A stretch of DNA of 39,239 nucleotides from Acrasis kona (lineage: Eukaryota; Heterolobosea; Eutetramitea; Acrasida; Acrasidae): NCBI GenBank assembly GCA_026419775.2, contig JAOPGA020001533.1:1-39239 (forward strand), given 5' to 3'. Both the position numbers and the translations under genes were made by a program. Positions 30,000-37,761 of this stretch are shown piece after piece. A model generated the notes under the pieces. It had not been told where the DNA came from. It searched no databases and was given only the letters and a program-made list of their open reading frames with translations. Position 1 is the stretch's first letter, and every line of letters starts with the position of its first letter.

Positions 30000-30930
30000 A
30001 TAAAAACTCGCGGAAAAATACAAGTCTAATCTGATTGTTGGAAAAAACTCTATCACAAGCAATTTGAAGGTCCAATTGTTGTGCCAGTGTTTCTACAGAA
30101 TAAATTTGGTAGTCAGTTAACAAACACTCGTTCTTAATAGCTTTTTGTGCTCCAACACTCTTGTAAAGTACAGATGTTCTTACTGGCAGAGTTGTAGTTG
30201 CTTTTAATACATGGGTAGGTAGTATTTCTACTGGAGGTTGAATGTATTGATATGGGATAACAGCTGGGTGTGTTGGATTAATTGTTCCAACTGGCTTTGA
30301 TTTTATTGATATTGGTTTAATAAGCTAAAGTGTGGATTGTAAATAAGGGTAATTTACATTTTAGTGAACATGTGCGTTTCTTGATAATTGATTTAATGTT
30401 ATTGAGGGTGTATTTACAAGTTGTTGGTTTGACAAGGTATTTTGAGGTAATGTTTGAATTTGAGAAGAATGATGTATTTGTATAATTGTTGATAATGGTT
30501 GTGAGGATACATTCACATAGTGTTGTTGATTATTCTGGTGTAGTGGGATTTGTGGATTTTAGTTAGTGAATACCTTGTTCATTATGCCTTCATTAGGTAC
30601 AAAATTTTGCAGAAAGCCAGTTATAGAATTATTGTTATTCTGTGAATGTTAGACACAACAAAAAGATTACACACCTTGAGTTTAGTCAATGTTAAATTAT
30701 ATTTATTCTGTTCCCTTGTTTGTGGTAGCTCCTTTCACCTGGAACATCTTTTTTGGTGTGGCCCTTTACTTTTTTGTTGCATATCTGAACCACACCCAAT
30801 GCCTTTCAATAGCTTGAGATAGGCATCATACGTGTGAAGTTTTTGATCTTAGTTGATATTTACAACTCCAAAACCTTCTAATTTATAATAGAAGGTTGAA
30901 AACTCCCCACCTTAATTGATGAGCCTCGAC
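29995..30930 (-). pseudogene. Multi-exon unknown gene with two in-frame stops
   Basis: This gene was found by reading splice sites. Minus-strand exons 30324-29995, 30534-30370, 30639-30574 and one ending at 30675 are joined by GT-AG introns of 45, 39 and 35 nt, all in phase 0. The last exon codes VGTINPTHPAVIPYQYIQPP and DLQIACDRVFSNNQIRLVFF. The exon before it is Gln/Asn-rich (QPLSTIIQIHHSSQIQTLPQ). The 5' part reads KLHTYDAYLKLLKGIGCGSD and GPHQKRCSR, but has a TGA at 30735-30737, where a Cys of a CxxC motif would fit, and a TAA at 30849-30851. The TAA might be spliced out; the TGA cannot be by any intron I found. No family is recognised. Confidence 0.5.
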
Positions 30931-31315
30931 TCTTCTTTGTCTGATCTTATTCCTGGACTTCCAATAACGCAATTGTGCTTTTATCTTTAACCTTCTAACT
31001 CACAATTAACTATCTTCCTTTTCCTTCCTGTGAATTGAATTTATACTCAACTCCTGACTGACTACTCAACATTCTCAATCCACTGGACCCCCTGGTGCGT
31101 GAAGTTTGTACTAAAAACCGTCTCTATACAATATTCTGAAAGGAGGAAGTTGTAGAGAATACGAAGACGAATCGACGTCTCTAGACGGTTGAGTTCATTT
31201 TGCAATTTTGACGGAACTTTAAACATGGTGAAGAAGTTCCACGCCAGAGATCCAGTTACACCAGAAAAATCCTATTATATTACGCGTAGACGCTAACGAA
31301 TGAAACGAAAAGAAT

Positions 31316-31620
31316 TTGCAAAGTATAATAAATCAAAGGAGACATACAATACTTTTAGGACCAAGCCAAAGTGGAAAATCATCAAAAGTTATTCTACTTA
31401 GGATTGTATTAAATAACAGCGGCGAATATTTATGCTTCTACACTTCCGCTCTCTACATGGCAGAAAATCCGAAAGATCTATTCGAGCAGTTCAAAAAGCA
31501 AATCAAAAACCAACTTTTGCAACTTGACCAGAAGTACAAAAGTGTAGAGTTTAACAACTACGGCGAACTATTTGACAACGAAAAGAATGATAAAAAGATG
31601 GTCCTCATCATTGATGTAAA
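31316..31620 (+). pseudogene. N-terminal fragment of a Crinkler/RHS-type P-loop NTPase
   Basis: The fragment reads RRHTILLGPSQSGKSSKVIL, a clear Walker A (GPSQSGKS), then about 80 helical residues, then KKMVLIID, which looks like the strand of a Walker B motif. Homology stops at about 31615, where the frame meets a stop and unrelated sequence begins. There is no good start codon. This is the N-terminal half of an NTPase of the kind found complete at 37.76 kb. It lacks the second Walker B acid, lid and C-terminal parts and should be inactive. Confidence 0.5.
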
Positions 31621-31947
31621 TAGCCCTTTTTGCAGCCATATCATTGTTTGATAAATTATCAAAAATTTTGTCCAACTTTGTCAAAATGTGTCTAAAATCA
31701 GTATCTTCGTTGATGGATTTGCGAGCCATTTGTACAGTTACAGTATTGCTCTTGCTCTTAAGGCGATGCTTTTTGCTTCTGCATGTGGAACACTCTGATG
31801 CGATTTCATATCCTTCAGGCATGTTTTACACTGTTTTAATGCAGGTGTGGTTTTCTGTGTATTTTGTCCCGTATATGTAAATATGGATGTGTATTGTTTG
31901 TATGGGTGGTATAATAGTGCGTCGTTCACCATCAACTTAACCCCCAC
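31568..31947 (-). other. Two overlapping minus-strand frames of uncertain status
   Basis: One frame starts at 31822 (MPEGYEIASECSTCRSKKHR, with a CxxC pair, then RHILTKLDKIFDNLSNNDMA) and reads like an exon. The other (31947-31738) overlaps it. This segment abuts the break point of the NTPase fragment and may be inserted sequence. No function can be given. Confidence 0.25.
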
Positions 31948-32755
31948 ACCAAAAATCGAGACACAAAAGGTTCTCGAATCTCCAGAAATCAGGAACTACA
32001 ACCCCATCACCAACAAACAACCGCTAATCATCGAAGCGACGGTGACAGGTGACAGAGGCAAAGTACAAGAGCTGCTAGGACATCTACAATACAAATTTAA
32101 CAGCGAACCTCTGTTTGTTACGGACGACAGCAAATATCCCACCATTCAAATTGCGAGTTTTGATGTAGTCGCCCTTCGTAAAATAGTCCAAAAGAAAACA
32201 TGGAAGCTCGACGGAGAAAACATTTCCTTTAAAATGAATCCCCAACTAAACCTCCGTGACTTCAACATGGTTATGAAGAGGTCCCAAGAAACAAACAACA
32301 TCGTTGAAGAGAAAGTGCAAGTCATTAGCTCAGACTCCGACTCCGACTCGGATGAAGCGCCAGAACCCACCATACAACCCCACTCATCATCCCGCAAAAT
32401 TATCTTGAAGAGAGGAATAAGAAAAATTACTCGTTTTAACAACATCAAAAAAAACATGTCCATGACCAGAGCTATCGGCAAGTTCCAGGAAGCATACAGG
32501 AACATCATGGAAACATGCAACAACAACAACAACAACAAAGTTAGCAACAATGTCAACAGCAACATCAACATCAACAGCATCAACAGCAACAACAGCAACA
32601 ACAGCATCAACAGTAACAGAGCCAAGTCCGGAAGATATCCGGGAACCTCAGGCTTGAGGACTAGGAGGCTAGTGGAACCCTCATCGAAGGAGCCCACCCA
32701 TACTGCGGTCTCTCGTTTTGGTAGACCACTCAAGAAAGTGTCCAAACACGAGTAG
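31883..32755 (+). CDS. Hypothetical protein with an acidic SUMO-binding-like motif and an Asn/Ser tract
   Basis: The frame is open from 31847. I prefer the ATG at 31883, giving 290 residues. A folded-looking N-terminal part (EATVTGDRGKVQELLGHLQY, then KWLDG-like strands) is followed by VQVISSDSDSDSDE, a hydrophobic core plus acidic/Ser run typical of SUMO-interaction motifs. A basic segment (KIILKRGIRKITRF) and an Asn/Ser/Ile low-complexity tract (about 32517-32620, CAA/CAG/AAC repeats) follow, then a basic C-terminus. It looks like a nuclear regulator. Codon use resembles the housekeeping genes, and the frame is intact despite the decayed surroundings. Confidence 0.5.
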   Translation: MDVYCLYGWYNSASFTINLTPTPKIETQKVLESPEIRNYNPITNKQPLIIEATVTGDRGKVQELLGHLQYKFNSEPLFVTDDSKYPTIQIASFDVVALRKIVQKKTWKLDGENISFKMNPQLNLRDFNMVMKRSQETNNIVEEKVQVISSDSDSDSDEAPEPTIQPHSSSRKIILKRGIRKITRFNNIKKNMSMTRAIGKFQEAYRNIMETCNNNNNNKVSNNVNSNININSINSNNSNNSINSNRAKSGRYPGTSGLRTRRLVEPSSKEPTHTAVSRFGRPLKKVSKHE

Positions 32756-32958
32756 ATGCCAGGAGGCGTCTCGGCAACGACGATAACCACATACAGTCAA
32801 ATGACATCCCAAGTCTTTGGTTTATTCCAACTTTTCGAAAATAAAAATACTTTTTTATTTAATTTCTGTTGCACATTTATTTGCAACTCAGAGAAGGCTT
32901 CTCAAATATTCGATCATTATATTGTTGTAACGCTGAATAATAGTCAACTTGGGATCTA

Positions 32959-33262
32959 TTGCTGGTAAAAGTCAAGTTAATCATCAAATTCAAGTCAATC
33001 ACTAATTTGTGTAAAACTGATGGATATAATATTTTACAATTTTCAACATCAAATACCAAACGCATGGCACAACGACTCGCATATTAGTTAGCATTTACTT
33101 GAAGTACTCTTAATAGGGTACACAACTAGTATGAAAGATGTCGTTGTGATTGCCTTATCATAGAGATATTGGTGCATAAAAATGGTCAACAAAGAGAAAA
33201 TGATTAACTTGACCCTGCAATTCAATTTATAAAAAAGTGATTAACTTGACTTTTACCAGCAA
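32959..33262. mobile_element. 304-bp MITE of Tc1/mariner type
   Basis: The ends form a perfect 25-bp inverted repeat beginning TTGCTGGTAAAAGTC, directly flanked on both sides by TA (32957-32958 and 33263-33264), the hallmark target duplication of Tc1/mariner elements. A second, subterminal copy of GTCAAGTTAATCA lies inside the right end. No coding capacity is seen. Like the larger element at 34.67 kb, the ends start TTG. Confidence 0.8.
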
Positions 33263-33287
33263 TATCAAAATCAAGTGAATCGAGAGA

Positions 33288-34668
33288 ATGAAGAACAAAT
33301 CACAGAACAAAACACGGAAAAAACCATGTTTGATTTTTAAGAAAATAGATCAAATGCCTACTTTCTCGTCAACTATCCCCTTTTATGTTGAGGTGGAAGC
33401 TTACACCAAAATGAATCCTGGATCAAACTATTCACAAGATCAATTATCTTCATTCTATGAATTTTGGGAATTCATGGTCCCTACATTGAAGGATCCGAAA
33501 GTATACCACATTTGCACGTTAAGAGACCCTGCTTTCGCCTTGATCGGACTGGGATTCTTGAGTTTATGGGATGGAAAATCGACTTCATCTAGTCAAATTT
33601 GTGCAGTCTATTATTGAGTTTTTGTATGATCGTGGTCTGAAACAAGAGAATTATAAATTTTTCCTTGAAAATCTCAAATTGAGGACTGGAGGGTTTCCAA
33701 GAATGATTGGTGTGTTGTGAGAATTACGATAACGATATATCTCTTGATTCAGAGAGTACCATTTTAAAAGCTCTGGATGGTGTAGTTTACAAAAAGGTTC
33801 TCGACTATTGCAAGTTGGAACTTGTCATTAAAGTAATCTGCCAGCCATTCGTTCGTCTTGTTATGTTGATGGCATCAATAGGTATTTCTGTTCACAAGGA
33901 TTACAAAATCAAATTCAACAGTCGTGAACTACCAATTGTTTGATTGTTTGCCATCACTGGTGTGTTCACTGAACCAGAAGGACAGAATTGACTGAAAGTA
34001 GTGATTCCAAAGTACATGTCTATGGCTTACAGCAATTTGTATAGCCATCCAAGTCAATTAGCTCATGGACTGATTGGTACGAATCTAGCGGTTGATGAGG
34101 GTACAGCATTTGAGATGGTATTTGTTATATCTCTAATGTGTAGGATTCATGAGTCGAGCACCATTGGTGTCAATAACACATGGGGTGAATTGGTGCCCTT
34201 GTTCAANGATTCACTCATTGTTGGAGGTTTAAAGGCCAATCTGTCACAAGAAAGTGATTTTATTAGGCAGCTACCAAAGGTATCAAAACAAGGTGACTCT
34301 CACATGTCACGTCAGATGGTACAGAATATTCAATCCCATGGTTGGAACCACATTGTTCAAAAGTTCGCATTCGTCCAGATATTTGATTTATTGTTGCCTC
34401 CTGGATACATTGGAATACCAGCCAAAAAATCAGGCTCCTGTGATGGTTTCGTGAAGGCAGCGGAACTTGTGACCATCGGTAATGCAGAAAAGCAGAATTA
34501 ATTCAGGTCAATAACCAAATGCAGTTCGTATTGGTCGTTTTTTGTTTAAAGTTTGAAGAAAACATTTTTCGTCCCTCGAATTGGTGCCCTCCAATCAAAC
34601 TTGATGAAAAGAGTGCACAGAAAGTGGCATAAAAATATGGTCTTTATAATTTCCCATTTCCTTATCGA
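33288..34668 (+). pseudogene. Frameshifted C-terminal half of a Crinkler/RHS-type NTPase
   Basis: Frames read in series: KPCLIFKKIDQMPTFSS, which looks like a Walker B with its acidic pair changed to KK; VYHICTLRDPAFALIGLGFL; then, in another frame, ENLKLRTGGFPRMIGVL, the lid/winged-helix motif; and later the stretch from 34001 to 34500 with GYIGIPAKKSGSCDGFV, resembling the C-terminal nuclease-like region of the family. Several stops and at least two frameshifts interrupt it, and one N is at 34207. The mariner element is inserted at the end of this debris. It is clearly dead. Confidence 0.5.
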
Positions 34669-34670
34669 TA

Positions 34671-34826
34671 TTGTCGATTTCAGTATTCCGTACCCATTTT
34701 GGTTTGAGGCTTTGAGGGGTAAATTAAAGGAACTTTAAAGAATTTATAATTAGTTTGATCAATTTATCCTTCTTTCATCCATTTTCAAAGATTTTCATCC
34801 GCGTTCGAAGATTTTCGAATGTCTTC
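34671..34826. repeat. Left terminal inverted repeat of the mariner element
   Basis: 156 bp starting TTGTCGATTTCAGTATTCCG. The inner end contains palindromic CGAAGATTTTCGAA motifs, repeated just inside the repeat, which could be transposase binding sites. Confidence 0.92.
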
Positions 34827-34858
34827 GAAGATTTTCGAAAAACTTTGAAAGATCAAAA

Positions 34859-35896
34859 ATGACTCGCAACTGTGCCACCTTCGACTTTGTCAAGCTTATG
34901 AGAGAATGCGGAAGAGCTCTAGTTCTTAAACAATTTAGTGCCCAGTCATTTTCAGACCATATAAATGATGTTTTTGTTGAGATGCAAAGATCTCCGCTTT
35001 GGAGTTGCAGCACTCTTGGGAAGACAACAACTGTTACTGAAGTCCGTGATAAAGGAGCCAGTGCTATTAGGCAGTTTGTTCAGACCCCAGAGTTCATTGA
35101 GGTTTGCAAAAGGGCTGGTGTAACTGCGAGAGGACAGGACTTAAAAAAAATTGAATCAAAAAAGGAGAGAAACAATAAGCGAGGATATGAGGCTCTTGAA
35201 AAGCTTTCAAACCCAGAAAAATTCAAGAAGCGAAAGGAAGAGGTATTCAACCAGGCACATCAACGATATGCCAAGAAACAATACCACGAGGTGTCAGATC
35301 AAGACACTGATGATGATGGCAGCAGTGAAATCAAGGCAGAAGTTGAACAACAAGAAGACACTGGCCCAATCCTTGATCACAAACAAATCATAAAAGACAT
35401 GGATAAGGATGTGAGAACTGCCAAAGCTCTTGATCTGGTCAATATGACTGAATCAAATAGTAGTGCTCTTTTAGACAAATACAACATATGCCTACAAGAT
35501 GTATTTGACAATATAGAATTATTGGAAGAGGAAGAGCGCATAATACAAGAGCGTCTCAGAGTGTTTCGTGCACACTGTATTAAATACCAGGAGTATACTG
35601 AAGGGGTGAGGAAAATGATCGAACAGATAGAATCAACCAATTCTAAAAACAAGGCTGATACTACTTCCAGCATCTTTGATGTGCCCTCTATGGTACCATC
35701 TACACCAGCAACTGCACAAATAGTTCAACCACGTGCCCAGCCAGTTCAACCACATGCCCAGCCACAAAACCGGCAATTCCAGCCACAAGTTGTAGATGAC
35801 AACCAAGCACATGGGCAATACCTACCATCAATGGAAGAGATGGATCAGATGTGGGAAGAGGCAAGTAGAACCAATAGACGAATTATACTAGATTAA
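34859..35896 (+). CDS. Transposon passenger protein of unknown function
   Basis: The intact 345-residue frame starts 33 bp inside the left terminal repeat. It begins TFDFVKLMRECGRALVLKQF, followed by a basic helical region (KKIESKKERNNKRGYEALEK), an acidic patch (SDQDTDDDGSS), a long coiled coil (about residues 205-265, ELLEEEERIIQERLRVFRA) and a Pro/Gln-rich repeat (QPRAQPVQPHAQPQ). The stop is 1 bp from the convergent transposase stop. Tc1/mariner elements usually encode only a transposase, so this is an accessory or captured gene. DNA binding or complex formation is a guess from composition. Confidence 0.7.
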   Translation: MTRNCATFDFVKLMRECGRALVLKQFSAQSFSDHINDVFVEMQRSPLWSCSTLGKTTTVTEVRDKGASAIRQFVQTPEFIEVCKRAGVTARGQDLKKIESKKERNNKRGYEALEKLSNPEKFKKRKEEVFNQAHQRYAKKQYHEVSDQDTDDDGSSEIKAEVEQQEDTGPILDHKQIIKDMDKDVRTAKALDLVNMTESNSSALLDKYNICLQDVFDNIELLEEEERIIQERLRVFRAHCIKYQEYTEGVRKMIEQIESTNSKNKADTTSSIFDVPSMVPSTPATAQIVQPRAQPVQPHAQPQNRQFQPQVVDDNQAHGQYLPSMEEMDQMWEEASRTNRRIILD

Positions 35897-35897
35897 A

Positions 35898-36619
35898 TTA
35901 TAATTTATCGCTCATCCAATTTCTAATGCAATGAGCAGTGTTTGAACGAAAAGTATCTATTGAGATAGCGTCTATTGCCCGTAAAATAGCATCACGCATG
36001 CTTTCCTCATCTTCTTCTTCAATATCAAATTCTTCTTCTTGTAAATATGCTTTAATTCGTGAAAATGACAGCTCTATAGGGTTATAGTCAGGTGAATAAG
36101 TCGGAAGGAAGAGATATGGTGTTCTAGTGTCATAAAGAAAATCAATAGTGGCCATTGAATGGTGAGTTGGTGCATTATCCATAATTATAATTTGATCATC
36201 CATTATAATATCAATAAGTTCATCTAAAAATGAAATAAAGTCCCCTGCATGCTGAGTTCAAACTCTTCAAGTAGTATGCTTTTAATTGTTTTTAGCTTAA
36301 TAAATGGGTTGTCAAGGGTCAAAATGTCAATTACAGCAGTAATGTCAGGATTGACAGTGCGAGAATTGTTTGCAGGCCGTCCTTGCCTCTTTAACACAAT
36401 GTTTTGTTGTTGGCATTGAATGTACTTTCGGATTGTTTTTCGGTCAAATCCAGTCTTATCTACAATCAAATGAATTGGTAATCCTTCGCCATGGTAATGT
36501 AAGATTTGCTTTTGTTCTTGTAAGGTTAGTGGAGCTCCTTTTATTAAAACCCTTCCTGCTTTTGAAACACTATAATTTATGACCATGTCAGACTCTCTGT
36601 GATTTTTGAAGACATTCAA
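35898..36619 (-). pseudogene. DD34E transposase with an internal deletion
   Basis: The N-terminal segment (36619-36224) has the helix-turn-helix region LTLQEQKQILHYHGEGLPIH and the second helix pair GFDRKTIRKYIQ. The C-terminal segment (36203-35898, extending upstream in frame to about 36245) has IIIMDNAPTHHS with the second catalytic Asp and YSPDYNPIELSFSRIKAYL with the Glu, 34 residues apart. The joint near 36236-36250 changes frame. The stretch between, which should hold the first catalytic Asp (roughly 90-100 residues in relatives), is missing. The protein cannot be active, so the element depends on a transposase supplied in trans. Confidence 0.85.
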
Positions 36620-36627
36620 AAATCCAT

Positions 36628-36783
36628 GAAGACATTCGAAAATCTTCGAACGCGGATGAAAATCTTTGAAAATGGATGAAAGAAGGATAAATTGATCAAA
36701 CTAATTATAAATTCTTTAAAGTTCCTTTAATTTACCCCTCAAAGCCTCAAACCAAAATGGGTACGGAATACTGAAATCGACAA
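36628..36783. repeat. Right terminal inverted repeat of the mariner element
   Basis: Perfect inverse of 34671-34826. The identity ends at GAAGACATTC, inside which a second GAAGACATTC copy follows. Confidence 0.92.
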
Positions 36784-36935
36784 TAGATTCGAGCCTTTAT
36801 GAGTAAAAAAAGATATTTGAAGGCCGTTTTGATTGAATTGTGTTACAAATGAAACAGCAATTTTTATTGTTGAAAAAACCATTTTTACTGTTGAAACAAT
36901 CATTTTTATCTTTTAAAAATAGCAGAGTTTTACAA

Positions 36936-37195
36936 CTACTTGAACGTGATAGTGCAGTTGTAGAAACTGTTTCCAGTGACATGATCTTTTTTACCACCTT
37001 GTGCGCCCTGTTTAACTGCTTCTTCCACTTCTTCTTGGATATCATTGACAAGGTTGCTGTTGAGTTTAAGACCTACCTTGGACCTTCTGTCAACGTTTTC
37101 GTCAATGTACCTCTCCACAGTACTGCTGCTAGTCCATCTACCTGCTCTTTTCAAATCATTGAAAGATACTCCCGGTGACCCCGCCAATGTTGTAG
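36936..37195 (-). pseudogene. Tyrosine recombinase C-terminal remnant (Crypton/DIRS-like)
   Basis: The minus-strand frame reads GVSFNDLKRAGRWTSSSTVE then RYIDENVDRRSKVG. This matches the last motif of tyrosine recombinases, with the hydrophobic-xxL-K-xxGRW signature and the nucleophile Tyr codon at 37107-37109. The upstream catalytic RHR part is absent and homology begins abruptly near 37190. A C-terminal tail rich in Glu/Lys follows. Eukaryotic elements with such an enzyme include Cryptons and DIRS/Ngaro retroelements; I cannot say which. Confidence 0.6.
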
Positions 37196-37761
37196 ATTGA
37201 ATATTTTATGAATAATTTATTATTACACTGTATTGACTTTTTAAATTGAGATTATATTCTCTGTAGACAGCCGAGGATCAACATTACATTTTTAGGTCCC
37301 AACCTCGGGACGAAAACTATTGTCAGCACTTATCCTCGGAACATGCCTAAAAGTTACTCGGAATTATTAGCTGCGCTAATATTACTCGTAACTGTAATTA
37401 TGCCTGTTCCTCTAATAACAGTGCAGAAAAAAACTAAGCTGTCATCTTGATCTATTGAAGTGTTACAAAAATTTATTGTTTACAATCTTATCACAACCGT
37501 TCTAGTATTATCCCTTCGAAAATATAACACAACATAGATGAAAAAAGTACTACTTTCAAAATCACGCATGATTAAACAAACAAATAAATAACGGATGCGG
37601 ATAATTATTTATTCGAATAATTCGAATATAATTATTAAACGTGCCGAGCCCTAATTCATGGATGCATGTTCATTCAATATTGAATGTTATAATATCGGAA
37701 TCAGGAATGTACACAAGTTGGCCAACCACGGCATGTCAATTCTGTCAACAATTTGTTCCAA
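37196..37761. other. AT-rich stretch with possible hAT-type element end
   Basis: No gene is seen. An inverted pair CCGAGGAT/ATCCTCGG lies near 37270-37340. Near 37580-37655 the minus strand reads TAGGGCTCGGCACGTTTAAT followed by symmetrical TTCGAATTATTCGAA-type sequence, which resembles the terminus of some hAT transposons. The matching other end is not found. Confidence 0.3.

Larger units (their letters stand above)
34671..36783. mobile_element. Tc1/mariner-IS630 DNA transposon, 2113 bp, defective transposase
   Basis: Perfect inverted repeats of 156 bp (34671-34826 and 36628-36783) enclose two convergent genes. TA dinucleotides at 34669-34670 and 36784-36785 form the target-site duplication. 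Identical TIRs mean that insertion was recent or the ends were gene-converted. The transposase (minus strand) is missing a central part; the plus-strand passenger ORF is intact. The element sits in older NTPase-related debris. Confidence 0.92.

Noticed and set aside
32146-32790. 214-codon Leu-rich minus-strand frame
   Set aside because: The leucine run is the antisense reading of the Asn/Ser repeat of the plus-strand gene.
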